Shown: positions 10,087 to 19,274, counted from the stretch's first letter. The stretch is 64,000 nucleotides of DNA from Ricordea florida (GCA_949710005.1 OX453285.1:21774003-21838002); one strand, 5' to 3'. Program-made: numbers and translations. Notes: generated by a model from the sequence alone, not told the origin.

Positions 10087-10485
10087 TTATAATAATTTAC
10101 TAGCTGCATACCCTAACATCAACATCCCTCCCCCCACATATGCCATTTCACCCGTTTTTTGATTATCGCTTGGTCTGTAATAATCCGCAAATTTTGGTTC
10201 GTGTGTCTCACTGTACACTTCTAAAGATTCATTTGTTTTTGAAAGATTTTTTGAAGCTTGATATTTTTCATCTTTTTTCTTCATTTCCCAATCGATTAAT
10301 TTCTGTCTTTTTTCCTGATATTCTGAATAATCTTTTTGATATTTTTCTAGTGCTTTATCGTGTCGTATTTTCTCTGTATCGGAGGCTCCACCGCCACCAG
10401 ATAGATATTTTGCAAGATATGATCCGCCAACAAATGCAGTTGCATTTAATACAGCTCCTCCCAACATCATTGCTATTGTTGCCAT
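10087..10485 (-). CDS. P132, small two-segment membrane protein
   Basis: The 132-aa protein has a hydrophobic Gly/Ala-rich N-terminus (residues 3-28), a Gly/Ala/Ser hinge (SGGGGASD), a Lys/Glu/Tyr-rich helix (35-80) and a hydrophobic C-terminus (GGGMLMLGYAASKLL). Its ATG lies 2 nt after the stop of P72 (TAA-TT-ATG) and has no TTTAAAG box, so it should be translated from the P72 transcript by termination-reinitiation. The copy 2 homologue is the same length with scattered changes. The family is not recognised. Confidence 0.72.
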   Translation of the reverse strand: MATIAMMLGGAVLNATAFVGGSYLAKYLSGGGGASDTEKIRHDKALEKYQKDYSEYQEKRQKLIDWEMKKKDEKYQASKNLSKTNESLEVYSETHEPKFADYYRPSDNQKTGEMAYVGGGMLMLGYAASKLL

Positions 10486-10487
10486 AA

Positions 10488-10706
10488 TTATTTTGGTAAA
10501 ATATTTTGATCCTCTAAATATGTTTTTAGGTACATACTACCCGACAATACAACGACCCACTTGGCATAATTTGTAACACTAGAGGACGGGTCATTCATAA
10601 ATGATTCTTTCATCATCTTTTTAGCTACATAACCAACTCCAGCTGCTAATCCGATAAGTACTGCTGAATCAGTAACGGTTTTCACAAGTTTGTTTTCGTT
10701 TGACAT
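10488..10706 (-). CDS. P72, very small membrane protein
   Basis: The 72-aa protein has two hydrophobic stretches (AVLIGLAAGVGYVA, about 16-29, and WVVVLSGSMYL, about 50-60). It is identical at every residue to the copy 2 protein at 44840-45058, although the DNA differs at several bases, which points to purifying selection. A TTTAAAG box (CTTTAAA at 10735-10741) lies 28 nt before the ATG. It is the first gene of a two-gene unit with P132. Confidence 0.75.
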   Translation of the reverse strand: MSNENKLVKTVTDSAVLIGLAAGVGYVAKKMMKESFMNDPSSSVTNYAKWVVVLSGSMYLKTYLEDQNILPK

Positions 10707-10758
10707 AATTTTTTTTACTACACCAGTGAGAAGCCTTTAAATCAGCTTTATGTAGTAA

Positions 10759-11184
10759 TTATATCATTCCCATTTTTGGCGGTTGGGTAGTAATATTTGA
10801 TTGTGGAATTTTCGGTAAATCAGGTATTCTATTTTTATTATCCTCCTTTTCGGTTTTGCCGGTCTTTATACTTTGTCGGTATCTCATAAAAATATCAAAT
10901 GTTGTAAACCCTATTCCAACAATAGATAATACAGTAGTAAAAGATAGCTCCGGAAGCCAAGCTTTTCCTTTTTCTTCTACATTTTTAATATCCTCTTCTG
11001 CTCCTCCCTTCATTTGCTTCGCGGCCCGTAGGGTCTCCCTAGCCAATGCTTCTTTCGCTTTTTTGTTATATTCTGCCAATTTTTTACCAGCTGCAACCTT
11101 TTTAGGGTCTTTTTCTTTCTTTTTAGGTTCTTTATCTTTAACAACCGGATCCGCTGTAATTTGCTCAACAACTTCTTCAGACAT
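10759..11184 (-). CDS. P141, Lys-rich single-pass membrane protein
   Basis: The 141-aa protein has a very Lys/Glu-rich N-terminal half (residues 15-75, with KDPKKVAAGKKLAEYNKKAK), then one membrane segment (about 86-107, FTTVLSIVGIGFTTFDIFMRY) and a Pro-rich tail ending in PPKMGMI. In copy 2 (144 aa) the membrane segment and the last residues are conserved, while the N-terminus and the region before the tail are largely different. A TTTAAAG box is at 11209-11215 (plus strand), 24 nt before the ATG. A DNA-contacting virion membrane protein is possible, but this is only inferred from charge and topology. Confidence 0.7.
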   Translation of the reverse strand: MSEEVVEQITADPVVKDKEPKKKEKDPKKVAAGKKLAEYNKKAKEALARETLRAAKQMKGGAEEDIKNVEEKGKAWLPELSFTTVLSIVGIGFTTFDIFMRYRQSIKTGKTEKEDNKNRIPDLPKIPQSNITTQPPKMGMI

Positions 11185-11219
11185 AATTTTTACATAGCAT
11201 TAAGAAATCTTTAAATCGC

Positions 11220-11795
11220 TTAGTTGTGCTCGACAACTTGTTCAGTTGTGTTATCATTCTCTGTATTTGTTCTTGAAACTTCTTTTTTTTCTGCTAGAAG
11301 AGTAGGCCCAGCTTCGCTCGATTCGCTGATTTTACCTATTTTAACATGTTTAGCAACCTGGAATAACCCGCTAGCAAGTGCTGCCAATCTTCCTGATTTC
11401 AATGCTAAGAGCCCTACAATGTTTGCCAGTTCGCGATTAACCAAATCATCATTCTTCAAATCCACACAAAGAGCTTCTATATCATCCACAGGAACCATGT
11501 AAGAAATAACTCTAGAAATTAATTGAAGGGAGGAATCTACTAATCCGCCATTAATTTTCTTACCCAATACTGCTTGATATCTATTAAAATATTTTTCAAT
11601 GTCTTTTACAGATAATTTTTTTATATCACCAAGACTCATATCAACCCCTAAATATTCCTTTGTAGTTCCAAGAGCTGCTAGGATGGCTAGTGATTCTTGT
11701 TTTATTTCAAGTTCATGCTCCTCTCTTCGTTCGGTATAATTATAATTTTTTACCTCATCTTTTTCATCACTAATATAATCTTCAACTTCCGCCAT
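11220..11795 (-). CDS. P191, helical protein of unknown function
   Basis: The 191-aa protein has an acidic N-terminus, a helical core (about residues 28-150, including DMSLGDIKKLSVKDIEKYF and IVGLLALKSGRLAALASGLF) and a polar variable tail. No membrane segment is certain; the Ala/Leu-rich helix near residue 130-145 could be amphipathic. The core is well conserved in the 196-aa copy 2 protein, while both ends differ and carry small insertions. A TTTAAAG box is at 11824-11830 (plus strand), 28 nt before the ATG. The family is not recognised. Confidence 0.7.
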   Translation of the reverse strand: MAEVEDYISDEKDEVKNYNYTERREEHELEIKQESLAILAALGTTKEYLGVDMSLGDIKKLSVKDIEKYFNRYQAVLGKKINGGLVDSSLQLISRVISYMVPVDDIEALCVDLKNDDLVNRELANIVGLLALKSGRLAALASGLFQVAKHVKIGKISESSEAGPTLLAEKKEVSRTNTENDNTTEQVVEHN

Positions 11796-11834
11796 ATTTT
11801 AATTTTCTTACCTAGTGTTAGGCCTTTAAACCCG

Positions 11835-12461
11835 TTAGGCCCCCGTTGGAATTTCCAAATAACATTGAAATGGAAATCTTAAACACAAACATAGTCTAGA
11901 ATATTTTTCTTTTTTTAATAGTTGAACAAACTTTTTACTGGTTTCAGGGTCTAAATCACCCCCATAATCTTCAAAAAACATCTTCATACCTTTCTGCGAT
12001 GGATTATGAAATGAGACCACACAAGCCACATTTTCCCGGAATGGTTTTGCTATCGATGTTAATTGTTGAGTGAGAACCCAAACTGATAATCCATGATGCC
12101 TTCCGGAAAATGCTAAATCTATAAACTTGTTTGATCTTTTTTTCAGGTCATTAGAAACAGCGCAATCATCTAAAATTATTAGTGTATTTGTTCCGGAGAA
12201 TAAAGTTTGACAATCAGTTAATAACTCATTAATCTCATCAACGTTACTGGCATCTGGTGATAATACAAAGAAACGTTTATCTCCTCTAGCAAAACCATGA
12301 TATGTTTTATTTTTAGCATAGGTTGGGCAAATTAAAACAATGAATTCAAACAATTTTCGGAATGGTCCGCGTAGTTGATCAATGATGTACTTTGTTTTTC
12401 CGCAATTTGTTGGTCCGGTTATGATACAATGAAAAGGAATTTTATCTCGTAATTCTTCCAT
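11835..12461 (-). CDS. ATP: Genome-packaging ATPase (FtsK/HerA, A32-like)
   Basis: The 208-aa protein has a Walker A motif GPTNCGKT at residues 16-23, a Walker B motif LIILDD at 94-99, and a downstream polar motif (SVWVLTQQL, about 127-135). The short single-domain size fits the packaging ATPases of Polintons and related DNA viruses, which pump DNA into preformed capsids. The ATG lies 7 nt after the stop of the capsid gene with no TTTAAAG box between them, so the two are probably co-transcribed. The copy 2 homologue has the same length with only a handful of substitutions, concentrated at the C-terminus. Confidence 0.9.
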   Translation of the reverse strand: MEELRDKIPFHCIITGPTNCGKTKYIIDQLRGPFRKLFEFIVLICPTYAKNKTYHGFARGDKRFFVLSPDASNVDEINELLTDCQTLFSGTNTLIILDDCAVSNDLKKRSNKFIDLAFSGRHHGLSVWVLTQQLTSIAKPFRENVACVVSFHNPSQKGMKMFFEDYGGDLDPETSKKFVQLLKKEKYSRLCLCLRFPFQCYLEIPTGA

Positions 12462-12468
12462 TTTTAAG

Positions 12469-13701
12469 TTAGTACATGATTGATCTTAAGTTTGAATTCA
12501 TAACCTCCATTAATGCATCAGCCACAACAAACATGTAACAATTAATAATACCAGAACCAATAGCTATTCTTCTAATTTCTATTTTTATACCGTCTTGTGC
12601 GTTGTTTAATGCCAGACCTCCTCCATGAATTGAATTATCTGGGTGAGTTCTCAAATCTATCCATAGAGCAAACCTATTATTATAAAAATTCTTTTCTTTC
12701 ATGTCATTTCTCCCAAAACGTTTCTTTACCGACTCCCAAAGATCTGACGTAACCATTCCCTTTGAGTATAAACGATTTGGAACACCATTAACATCAACAT
12801 TGATTGAGGTGATACCTGGATTGAAAAAATTCTCAGAATTTCGTGTTCCTCCGGCGTATGGTAATATAAACAAACATAATATACCCGTAATTGACCTTCT
12901 AGGTAGATTAATATGCTGGTTTATAACGGTGTCTGTGGGTCTTGATATGGTGAAAGTTTTGTGTAGAGTGACGTTTTCATAAAAGAATCCCTTACCAACC
13001 TGATAAGCTGCTTGTGCCTCGCGAGCTAAGTATTCGCTTGATATACAAGAATATTCCAACTCAAGGTTTGTGATTTTATAATTTGGAGTCTTTGTTGTAT
13101 CAGAGTAAACAACAATATCTTGAACTGAAGCTAGTGTAATCTCAAATATTAGTTGATGATCTAGAGCCTTTGGGTAGAAAACCCCATGATTGTTTAGAAT
13201 AGGATGGTTTAGTTGGATTTGGTATTTGGTGTTATGTACTACTGCAAGTGCTACTTCTTTTGCATCTGTGTCTACTTTATCACCCGCATTTGACCGTAGT
13301 TTCCTCATGTTTAAAGAAGAAATACCTTGCTTTAATCTATCATCTCTTTCTTCATCCGTTAAGAATAGATCGTGGTATGTTTGAAATAGATCGTATCTTT
13401 GTGTGTCCTGTAGTGTTTCACCCCCAAAAAGAACCCTTAGTCTGGAAACAAGGTTACTACCCACATTATTCACAAGGGTGTTATTTTCATGCCCCTCAAC
13501 ATTCAAGTTAAATACCAGAGATACGCTTCCGGGAACAATAACTAAATTCTCGGTAAGTTTTGGGATATTTATGTATAGTGTTTCTCCAGGATTGGCTGAT
13601 GAAGGATTTAGTGTAATTCTGTTTAGTATTGATTCCTCTTTCAAACCCAGTGGTACTCTAGGAGTCCTGTTTGGGTTAATTTTTTCAGATACGGCTGTCA
13701 T
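12469..13701 (-). CDS. MCP: Probable major capsid protein
   Basis: The 410-aa protein is rich in predicted strands and has no transmembrane segment or enzyme motif. Features include LNPSSANPGETLYINIP (about 32-48), FGGETLQDTQRYDLF and FLTDEERDDRLKQG, LPRRSITGILCLFILPYAGG (about 265-284), and a C-terminus SNLRSIMY. I know similar proteins as a widespread family in cnidarian genomes. Adjacency to the packaging ATPase, the usual MCP-ATPase arrangement, supports a double jelly-roll capsid protein, but structure prediction would be needed for proof. It is 410 aa in both copies with few changes. A TTTAAAG box (plus 13729-13735) lies 27 nt upstream and overlaps the ATG of the divergent integrase. 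Confidence 0.72.
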   Translation of the reverse strand: MTAVSEKINPNRTPRVPLGLKEESILNRITLNPSSANPGETLYINIPKLTENLVIVPGSVSLVFNLNVEGHENNTLVNNVGSNLVSRLRVLFGGETLQDTQRYDLFQTYHDLFLTDEERDDRLKQGISSLNMRKLRSNAGDKVDTDAKEVALAVVHNTKYQIQLNHPILNNHGVFYPKALDHQLIFEITLASVQDIVVYSDTTKTPNYKITNLELEYSCISSEYLAREAQAAYQVGKGFFYENVTLHKTFTISRPTDTVINQHINLPRRSITGILCLFILPYAGGTRNSENFFNPGITSINVDVNGVPNRLYSKGMVTSDLWESVKKRFGRNDMKEKNFYNNRFALWIDLRTHPDNSIHGGGLALNNAQDGIKIEIRRIAIGSGIINCYMFVVADALMEVMNSNLRSIMY

Positions 13702-13728
13702 ATTAATTTATAAGATACTTTGGTTAAT

Positions 13729-13735
13729 CTTTAAA
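13729..13735 (-). promoter_or_regulatory. TTTAAAG box between capsid and integrase genes
   Basis: CTTTAAA on the plus strand, that is TTTAAAG reading toward the capsid gene. Its last base is the A of the integrase ATG on the other strand, so the capsid promoter overlaps the integrase start codon. The same arrangement occurs at 48145-48151. Confidence 0.55.
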
Positions 13736-14760
13736 TGAGTAGCGAAAAAATATCATCAAATCAGGCGAAGGTCTTCGAGCGTATATATTATTCAACTGAA
13801 GGATATTGGAAAGGATATTCTGCAATTTCTAAATTAGCTGAAAAGGTGAAAGTAAGTGAAAATGAAGCAAAACAATGGTTAGAGAAACAAGCAATATGGC
13901 AAATATATCTTCCATCTCCAAAATATATACCTAGACCGCACTGGGTGGTAGATAAACCTAATCATATTCACCAAGCAGATTTATTATTTTTACCGCATGA
14001 TAGAGTTGGAAGAAAAACATATAAATATGCATTAGTTGTTGTTGATGTGGCAAGTAGATACAAAGATGCTGAAGCATTAACCTCAAAAGAAAGTCGAGAG
14101 ATATCCAAAGCTTTTACAAAAATATATTCTAGAAGATTGAAATATCCTAAAACATTAATGGTTGATCCTGGAAAGGAATTTATGGGCGAGGTTTCAAAAC
14201 TTATGAATTACCATAATGTTAAAATACAAAGAAGTGAAGCTGGAAATCATAGGGCGCAAGCATTTGTAGAAAGAGCAAATAGGACATTAAGTGAAAAATT
14301 ATTTAGTCATCAATATGCGCAAGAAATGATAAGCGATGATCGATCCGCCCGATCAAGAGTATGGGTGAAAAGATTACCTGATATTCTAAAAACTTTGAAC
14401 AATACACCAACTAGAATAACCGGTAAAGAGCCCTATGAGGCTATAAAACAGAAAGAGGTTGATATCAAACCTAAAAGTTATAAGCGGGTTGTGGGTCTTG
14501 ATGAGGTTAGACTACCAATTGAGGTTAGTGTTAGATATTTATTATCTCCGGGTGAGCTTGAGGGTGGTGAAAAAAGACGAGCCACAGATCCTATTTGGAG
14601 CATAAAAGTTTATTATATTTCCGGAAGTAAGGTTTCTCCTAATCAACCAGTTTTATATTTTTTACAAGACGGGCCAAGACGAGGTTTTGTAAGGGAGGAG
14701 CTTCAAGTTGTACCTTATGATACTGAGTTACCGCCAGATTCTGTTTTGAAAATGATTTAA
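13735..14760 (+). CDS. INT: Retrovirus-type integrase (DDE, rve family)
   Basis: The 341-aa protein has an N-terminal helical part (about 15-60) with no obvious HHCC zinc finger, then the catalytic core with D82 (HQADLLF), D144 (LMVDPGKEF) and E179 (QAFVERANR), and a C-terminal SH3/chromo-like part ending around FVREELQVVPYD. This is the cellular/Polinton form of retroviral integrase, which inserts linear DNA by its terminal repeats. It is the only gene in this part of the element on the plus strand. It lacks the TTTAAAG box, so it is probably expressed differently from the capsid genes. Residues about 201-206 differ from copy 2, where a GC-rich in-frame insertion is found. Confidence 0.93.
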   Translation: MSSEKISSNQAKVFERIYYSTEGYWKGYSAISKLAEKVKVSENEAKQWLEKQAIWQIYLPSPKYIPRPHWVVDKPNHIHQADLLFLPHDRVGRKTYKYALVVVDVASRYKDAEALTSKESREISKAFTKIYSRRLKYPKTLMVDPGKEFMGEVSKLMNYHNVKIQRSEAGNHRAQAFVERANRTLSEKLFSHQYAQEMISDDRSARSRVWVKRLPDILKTLNNTPTRITGKEPYEAIKQKEVDIKPKSYKRVVGLDEVRLPIEVSVRYLLSPGELEGGEKRRATDPIWSIKVYYISGSKVSPNQPVLYFLQDGPRRGFVREELQVVPYDTELPPDSVLKMI

Positions 14761-17700
14761 TAAAGGGGGTATGTGTGAATTCCATCCTCATCAACCCTTC
14801 TTTTATCATAATATCCATTCAATCCTTTTTTAATTTGGGTATATGTCACAATTTGGTTGTCATTGACTCTAAATCCTGTGTTTTGTGCCATATCAATTGA
14901 CCCTTTCAAAGCCGACATGTATCTATCCCAGGTCATTTCGTTTTGCCTATGAATTGTACCTTTACAACTATACTTTACCTTTCCATTCTCATCCTCCGCG
15001 TAATAACATTTTGATGAAAGTGCAATCATTCTAATACCATCAAACTCCAACTTGAACAGTCCTGGGGTCTTGTCGTGATATTTCGAGGTTGATAGGAATT
15101 TTTCTTTTCCGCTTTGCGGGTAGGGGTTTCCCCGTTTTCCTCCATTAAAATATTCTTCTCTCATTTCAGGTTTTATAATATTATCAAAGTTTTTATCCGA
15201 AATTGCCATGTACATAGAATCAGTATCCATTTGTATCAATTCAAAATCCTTTCTATCTACATATTTATCAACAAAATCGTAATAAAATTCCAACATCCGA
15301 AGTTTGGCTAGCTGATACACCGCGATACCACATTGATAAGGCCTGTCTATTTTTATTTGCCGTTTTCTTTTTACTATTTCATATGTTTCATTTATTTCTG
15401 TAAGATCTTCAAAAAATGGGGACCTTAATGCTTTATCAACCTCACTTTCATCCTGGGTATACCTTGTATTCTTGTGTTTTTCCTTATCTTCTATCATTTT
15501 CCCGTAGAATGCATTTCCTTTTAGTTTGTAAGTGTCACCCAATTCTTTACAACCTTTATACTTTGGTTTTAGTTTTTCAATCAATACTTTAATGTCTTTG
15601 TTCTCTTCAATAATTTTTAATATATCAGGGAATTGGTTTAATTCATTAGTAAGGTTTACGACATCATCTATTTTGTTTTCATCAAAAGCCTTACTTAATT
15701 TTTCCAGCATAACCTCTATATCTCCATCTCTTCTAGCTTTAGCTACTTCTTCGGGAAACCATCCAAAAGGTCTTCCAGGTTCATACTTCAAAATATTATG
15801 AATAGCTGTAACCTTCAAACCATGCTCAAGAAGCCATTTTATTATAGGTGTATATAACAATATCTTTTTTGTCTTGGTAACCCCCAGTAATTTTTTATTA
15901 TCTTTTAGGTGTTTTCTACCTGTAGCTTTTTGGTATTCTTTCATGTTTTCAGGTACCAAATCTTCTGGAACGCTATCTACAACAAATAGAGGTGAAAACT
16001 CTTCAAACTTTTCTTTTAAGTGTTCAGGCGTGTGGATATCAACTTGGCAAAAACCGAAAAGATTACCATCAAGAATATCTTTGCAAATTTTCGTAACAGT
16101 TTCTGTATCTGATGGGTTTTTTACCTCAATACATTCTTCTTTACCACATGGCATTTCTTGCCCCGCAGCGAAAAGATATAAGGCATTTGCATCATAACCA
16201 ACAATTCTTACACAATTTTTTGAAAATTTATATTTATGAGGGCGAATCTTTGTTTTTTCCGCCTCTGCATATCTCATAAATATTATACTAGGCCCCCCAA
16301 CCATACCAGTTTTCAATAGTTTATAAATCTTGTTTTTATCGCATGTTTTACAATCTTTCATTTTCTGGTGGCATTTTTTGCAAAACTCGTTATTACAATT
16401 TTTATTGCATCTATGAATGCAGTATTGGCCTGGGGCATATAACTCAGGATCACCTTTCTTTTTCATTTTTTGATATTTATTTAGAACATACCGCATTGAG
16501 ACGCCTGGGATTGATACAGCATCTTTTAATATATCGATTTTGTCTGGATAATATTGTGCTCGTGTTTTTTCCAAAGCTTCTTTGAAAGGGATAACATCGT
16601 GAAGATTATACTCTTTCAACCAGTCCATCATTGTAACACAGCCTCTCTTTTCGAATTCAATCAAATATTCTTCATATTCTTTTACTGTAATATTTTCTTG
16701 TTTCAAACTTGAGTAAAAGTCTTCATGTTTTACTGGGCCAACGTGAGAAAGCTTATCATAACTATCCAACCATTCATAGGGAAATACAAGTTTTTTAGCT
16801 TCACAATTGTTTGCTTTACACCACTTATCAAAAGAAAGTCCTGGCGCCAAGTAGGACATCACATCCAAGAATTTGAAATGGGGGGTTGTCAAAAACATAT
16901 ATTTATTCGCGTTTCTTGCGACAAAAATATCCTTTGTTTTATCAGTCATGTTTTTTACAAAATATCTTTTAATCATATTGATATCATACTTTCCACTATT
17001 GAACCCCAAAACAGGAACTTGATTACACCATCTTTCATACTCTTCTAAAACTTTCTTTGGGATAGAATCTTGGTCAGGTAATGGATATTCTTTTTTAACC
17101 TTTTCAACAATCTTTTTTCTTCTTTTTTCTAAATTTTCAACAAATTCTTTTACAAGATCATCGGGGTTTGAATTAATAATACATGTTGGTTCTTTTTCAA
17201 GAGTGTCATGTATTGCAACGCTAACCGGTATATGTGTTTGGTTAAAAGATAAATCATCAGTAATATGTTGAAATTCTTTTTGTAATATTGCCTCAAAATC
17301 ATAATTAATAAAATCTGGGTACGGTATAAATTTCTTCTCAAACCATATATCACCCAATTTAGGTTTTTCACACTCCCAAACCGATACAACACGATACCCC
17401 AAATCTTTAATAATCTTTTCTCTTTGTTTTGTTTCATTATATTTAGTTTCATCTTCGTTTGAACAGGTACAGCCGTGCCATTTACACCCATAAAACTCAA
17501 AAACAGTATTGGTCTCGGGTTCGTATCCATCCACCAAAAAAATCTCATTTCCGCTTTCATCTTTAACACACCTTTCACCACCATGACCGCATAAAGCATG
17601 ATGAATATGTTTTCCTATAATCTTTGATTGTTCATCTATCCATCTACAAGCTTTATAGCTAAATTGTGTATTACCACCATAAAACACCTTTTCAGAGTTG

Positions 17701-19274
17701 TTCATAATATATTTTATCTTTTCTCCTGTGCATAATATTTTTGTCTGCCCTCCTTTACAGCTGTTATTTTTTACATGGTCTCCAAGATAATCATGCCGGT
17801 TAAATATTTGTTTGCATCCTGAACATTCCCATTTTTTGGATAGCATCTCTATATCCTTTATGAAAAAACAGTGGCCCTCATAAAGCCCCATATCTAAACC
17901 AGGCAAATTATCTTTGAATTGGCCTTTACCAAAAACAAGTTTCCAAATTTCATAGTTTTCTTTTTCTTTTTGTTCGTAAACCCTAATGTTAATAGAAAAC
18001 ATTTTTGCAATTTTCTCAAAATCAACAAGTTTTGTCGATCTAACTTCTGAGGCTTTCAATTTTTTGTTATTATAAAAATCTCGGGCCAATGATAGTGATA
18101 GTTTTTCAATGTCTTTCTCGGGTCTTTCTTTACCATCAATAATGTTCAATTTAATAGCCAGGCACCGCCAAAAGCACATATTATCATCCTTACCATCTAC
18201 AGCATAAAGACATTTTTTATTACGAAGACTGTCTGGTAATTTTCCACACCCAATTAGAGGCTCGTTACTGTGAATAACTTTTACTTTTACCTCTGTAAAT
18301 TCAACTCTCCCTTCATGAGCACCCTTTTTATCAATGGTTTTTGATGCGGGCAAGTATGCTCTACTCCAAGCAATACCCTCCAAACTCAATCTTTGTCCCT
18401 CACACCTCTCAATATAATCTTTTATTTCTGAAAGCATGGTAAAAGACCCCTCACCCCTAAATGTGTGGGCGTAATCAATTATTTCCCCCTTTCCTCTATG
18501 AATCGAAGCGCTAAAACTGATAACAATTCTTGAGCGCATTTCTATTTGCGGTTCCAATTTATTATAAATAATTTCTGATAAATCATTATCTAGATCTCTC
18601 CTAATTTGAAAAATATTTTCATTTCTTTCGTTGATATTTTGAAGGATTTCTCCATTTTCAGGAAATATTCTAAGGGTTGTTGTTCTATTAGTTTTTTTGA
18701 CTTTATTGGTAACCCCTTGATTTTTTAATTTACCCCCTTCCTTTTCATTATCCCTACCTATAATTGAATCTTCTTTTCTTTCAGGTTTTTTTGAAGAAGG
18801 TGGTGGTGGTTGTTGTTGTTTTGGCTCTTTAGGTCTAGCACCCTTTTTCTCATAATCTCTAGCCTCTTTTTTAGCTTGTTTTATTTGTTCCTCTTGTTGT
18901 TTTATTTGTTCATCTTTTCTTTCCAATTGTTCAAGATATTGATCTAATATTTGTTTATTTCTTTTTATTTGCTCGTTTCGTTTTAATTGTTCTTCATTTT
19001 TTTTTATTTGCTCGTCTTTTTGCTTTAATATTTTTTCCAATCTTTCTTTTTGTTCTTCTTGTTGTTTTATTTGTTCTAGTTCTTGTAATTTTTCTTTTTC
19101 TTGTTTTTGTGTTTTTTCTCCTTCTTTTTTAATTTCTTCAAGCCCTTCCGGTATTCTTCTTATATTTTTGATAAGTTCAGATTTACTCATTTCAGAGTAA
19201 TTTTTAATTCCACGCCTTTTAGCAATCTCTTTCAAAATGTTAAGTTTTTTCAATTCTTCCTCGTCTTGTTCCAT
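14757..19274 (-). CDS. POLB: Protein-primed family B DNA polymerase with N-terminal extension
   Basis: The 1505-aa protein reads, in order: a SAP/Rho-N-like module (about 8-40); a Gln/Glu/Lys coiled coil (50-140); the DYEKKGARPK motif (140-149); a low-complexity linker; an OTU-like region with candidate Cys in DDNMCFWRC (363-371) and His in EGHCFF (466-471); a zinc-finger-like CxxC...H...C (484-506); a nuclease-like region (IFLVDGYEP, FEFYGCKWHGC, about 578-603); and 3'-5' exonuclease motifs INYDFEA (656-662), GFNSGKYDI (757-765) and YNLHDV (889-894). The polymerase motifs are A GYDANALY (1026-1033), B LKGNAFYG (1251-1258) and C MDTDS (1349-1353). It replicates the linear element using a terminal protein primer. 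The 3' end overlaps the integrase 3' end by 4 bp. Residues about 1381-1390 (RGNPYPQSGK) are absent from copy 2. Confidence 0.95.
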   Translation of the reverse strand: MEQDEEELKKLNILKEIAKRRGIKNYSEMSKSELIKNIRRIPEGLEEIKKEGEKTQKQEKEKLQELEQIKQQEEQKERLEKILKQKDEQIKKNEEQLKRNEQIKRNKQILDQYLEQLERKDEQIKQQEEQIKQAKKEARDYEKKGARPKEPKQQQPPPPSSKKPERKEDSIIGRDNEKEGGKLKNQGVTNKVKKTNRTTTLRIFPENGEILQNINERNENIFQIRRDLDNDLSEIIYNKLEPQIEMRSRIVISFSASIHRGKGEIIDYAHTFRGEGSFTMLSEIKDYIERCEGQRLSLEGIAWSRAYLPASKTIDKKGAHEGRVEFTEVKVKVIHSNEPLIGCGKLPDSLRNKKCLYAVDGKDDNMCFWRCLAIKLNIIDGKERPEKDIEKLSLSLARDFYNNKKLKASEVRSTKLVDFEKIAKMFSINIRVYEQKEKENYEIWKLVFGKGQFKDNLPGLDMGLYEGHCFFIKDIEMLSKKWECSGCKQIFNRHDYLGDHVKNNSCKGGQTKILCTGEKIKYIMNNSEKVFYGGNTQFSYKACRWIDEQSKIIGKHIHHALCGHGGERCVKDESGNEIFLVDGYEPETNTVFEFYGCKWHGCTCSNEDETKYNETKQREKIIKDLGYRVVSVWECEKPKLGDIWFEKKFIPYPDFINYDFEAILQKEFQHITDDLSFNQTHIPVSVAIHDTLEKEPTCIINSNPDDLVKEFVENLEKRRKKIVEKVKKEYPLPDQDSIPKKVLEEYERWCNQVPVLGFNSGKYDINMIKRYFVKNMTDKTKDIFVARNANKYMFLTTPHFKFLDVMSYLAPGLSFDKWCKANNCEAKKLVFPYEWLDSYDKLSHVGPVKHEDFYSSLKQENITVKEYEEYLIEFEKRGCVTMMDWLKEYNLHDVIPFKEALEKTRAQYYPDKIDILKDAVSIPGVSMRYVLNKYQKMKKKGDPELYAPGQYCIHRCNKNCNNEFCKKCHQKMKDCKTCDKNKIYKLLKTGMVGGPSIIFMRYAEAEKTKIRPHKYKFSKNCVRIVGYDANALYLFAAGQEMPCGKEECIEVKNPSDTETVTKICKDILDGNLFGFCQVDIHTPEHLKEKFEEFSPLFVVDSVPEDLVPENMKEYQKATGRKHLKDNKKLLGVTKTKKILLYTPIIKWLLEHGLKVTAIHNILKYEPGRPFGWFPEEVAKARRDGDIEVMLEKLSKAFDENKIDDVVNLTNELNQFPDILKIIEENKDIKVLIEKLKPKYKGCKELGDTYKLKGNAFYGKMIEDKEKHKNTRYTQDESEVDKALRSPFFEDLTEINETYEIVKRKRQIKIDRPYQCGIAVYQLAKLRMLEFYYDFVDKYVDRKDFELIQMDTDSMYMAISDKNFDNIIKPEMREEYFNGGKRGNPYPQSGKEKFLSTSKYHDKTPGLFKLEFDGIRMIALSSKCYYAEDENGKVKYSCKGTIHRQNEMTWDRYMSALKGSIDMAQNTGFRVNDNQIVTYTQIKKGLNGYYDKRRVDEDGIHTYPLY

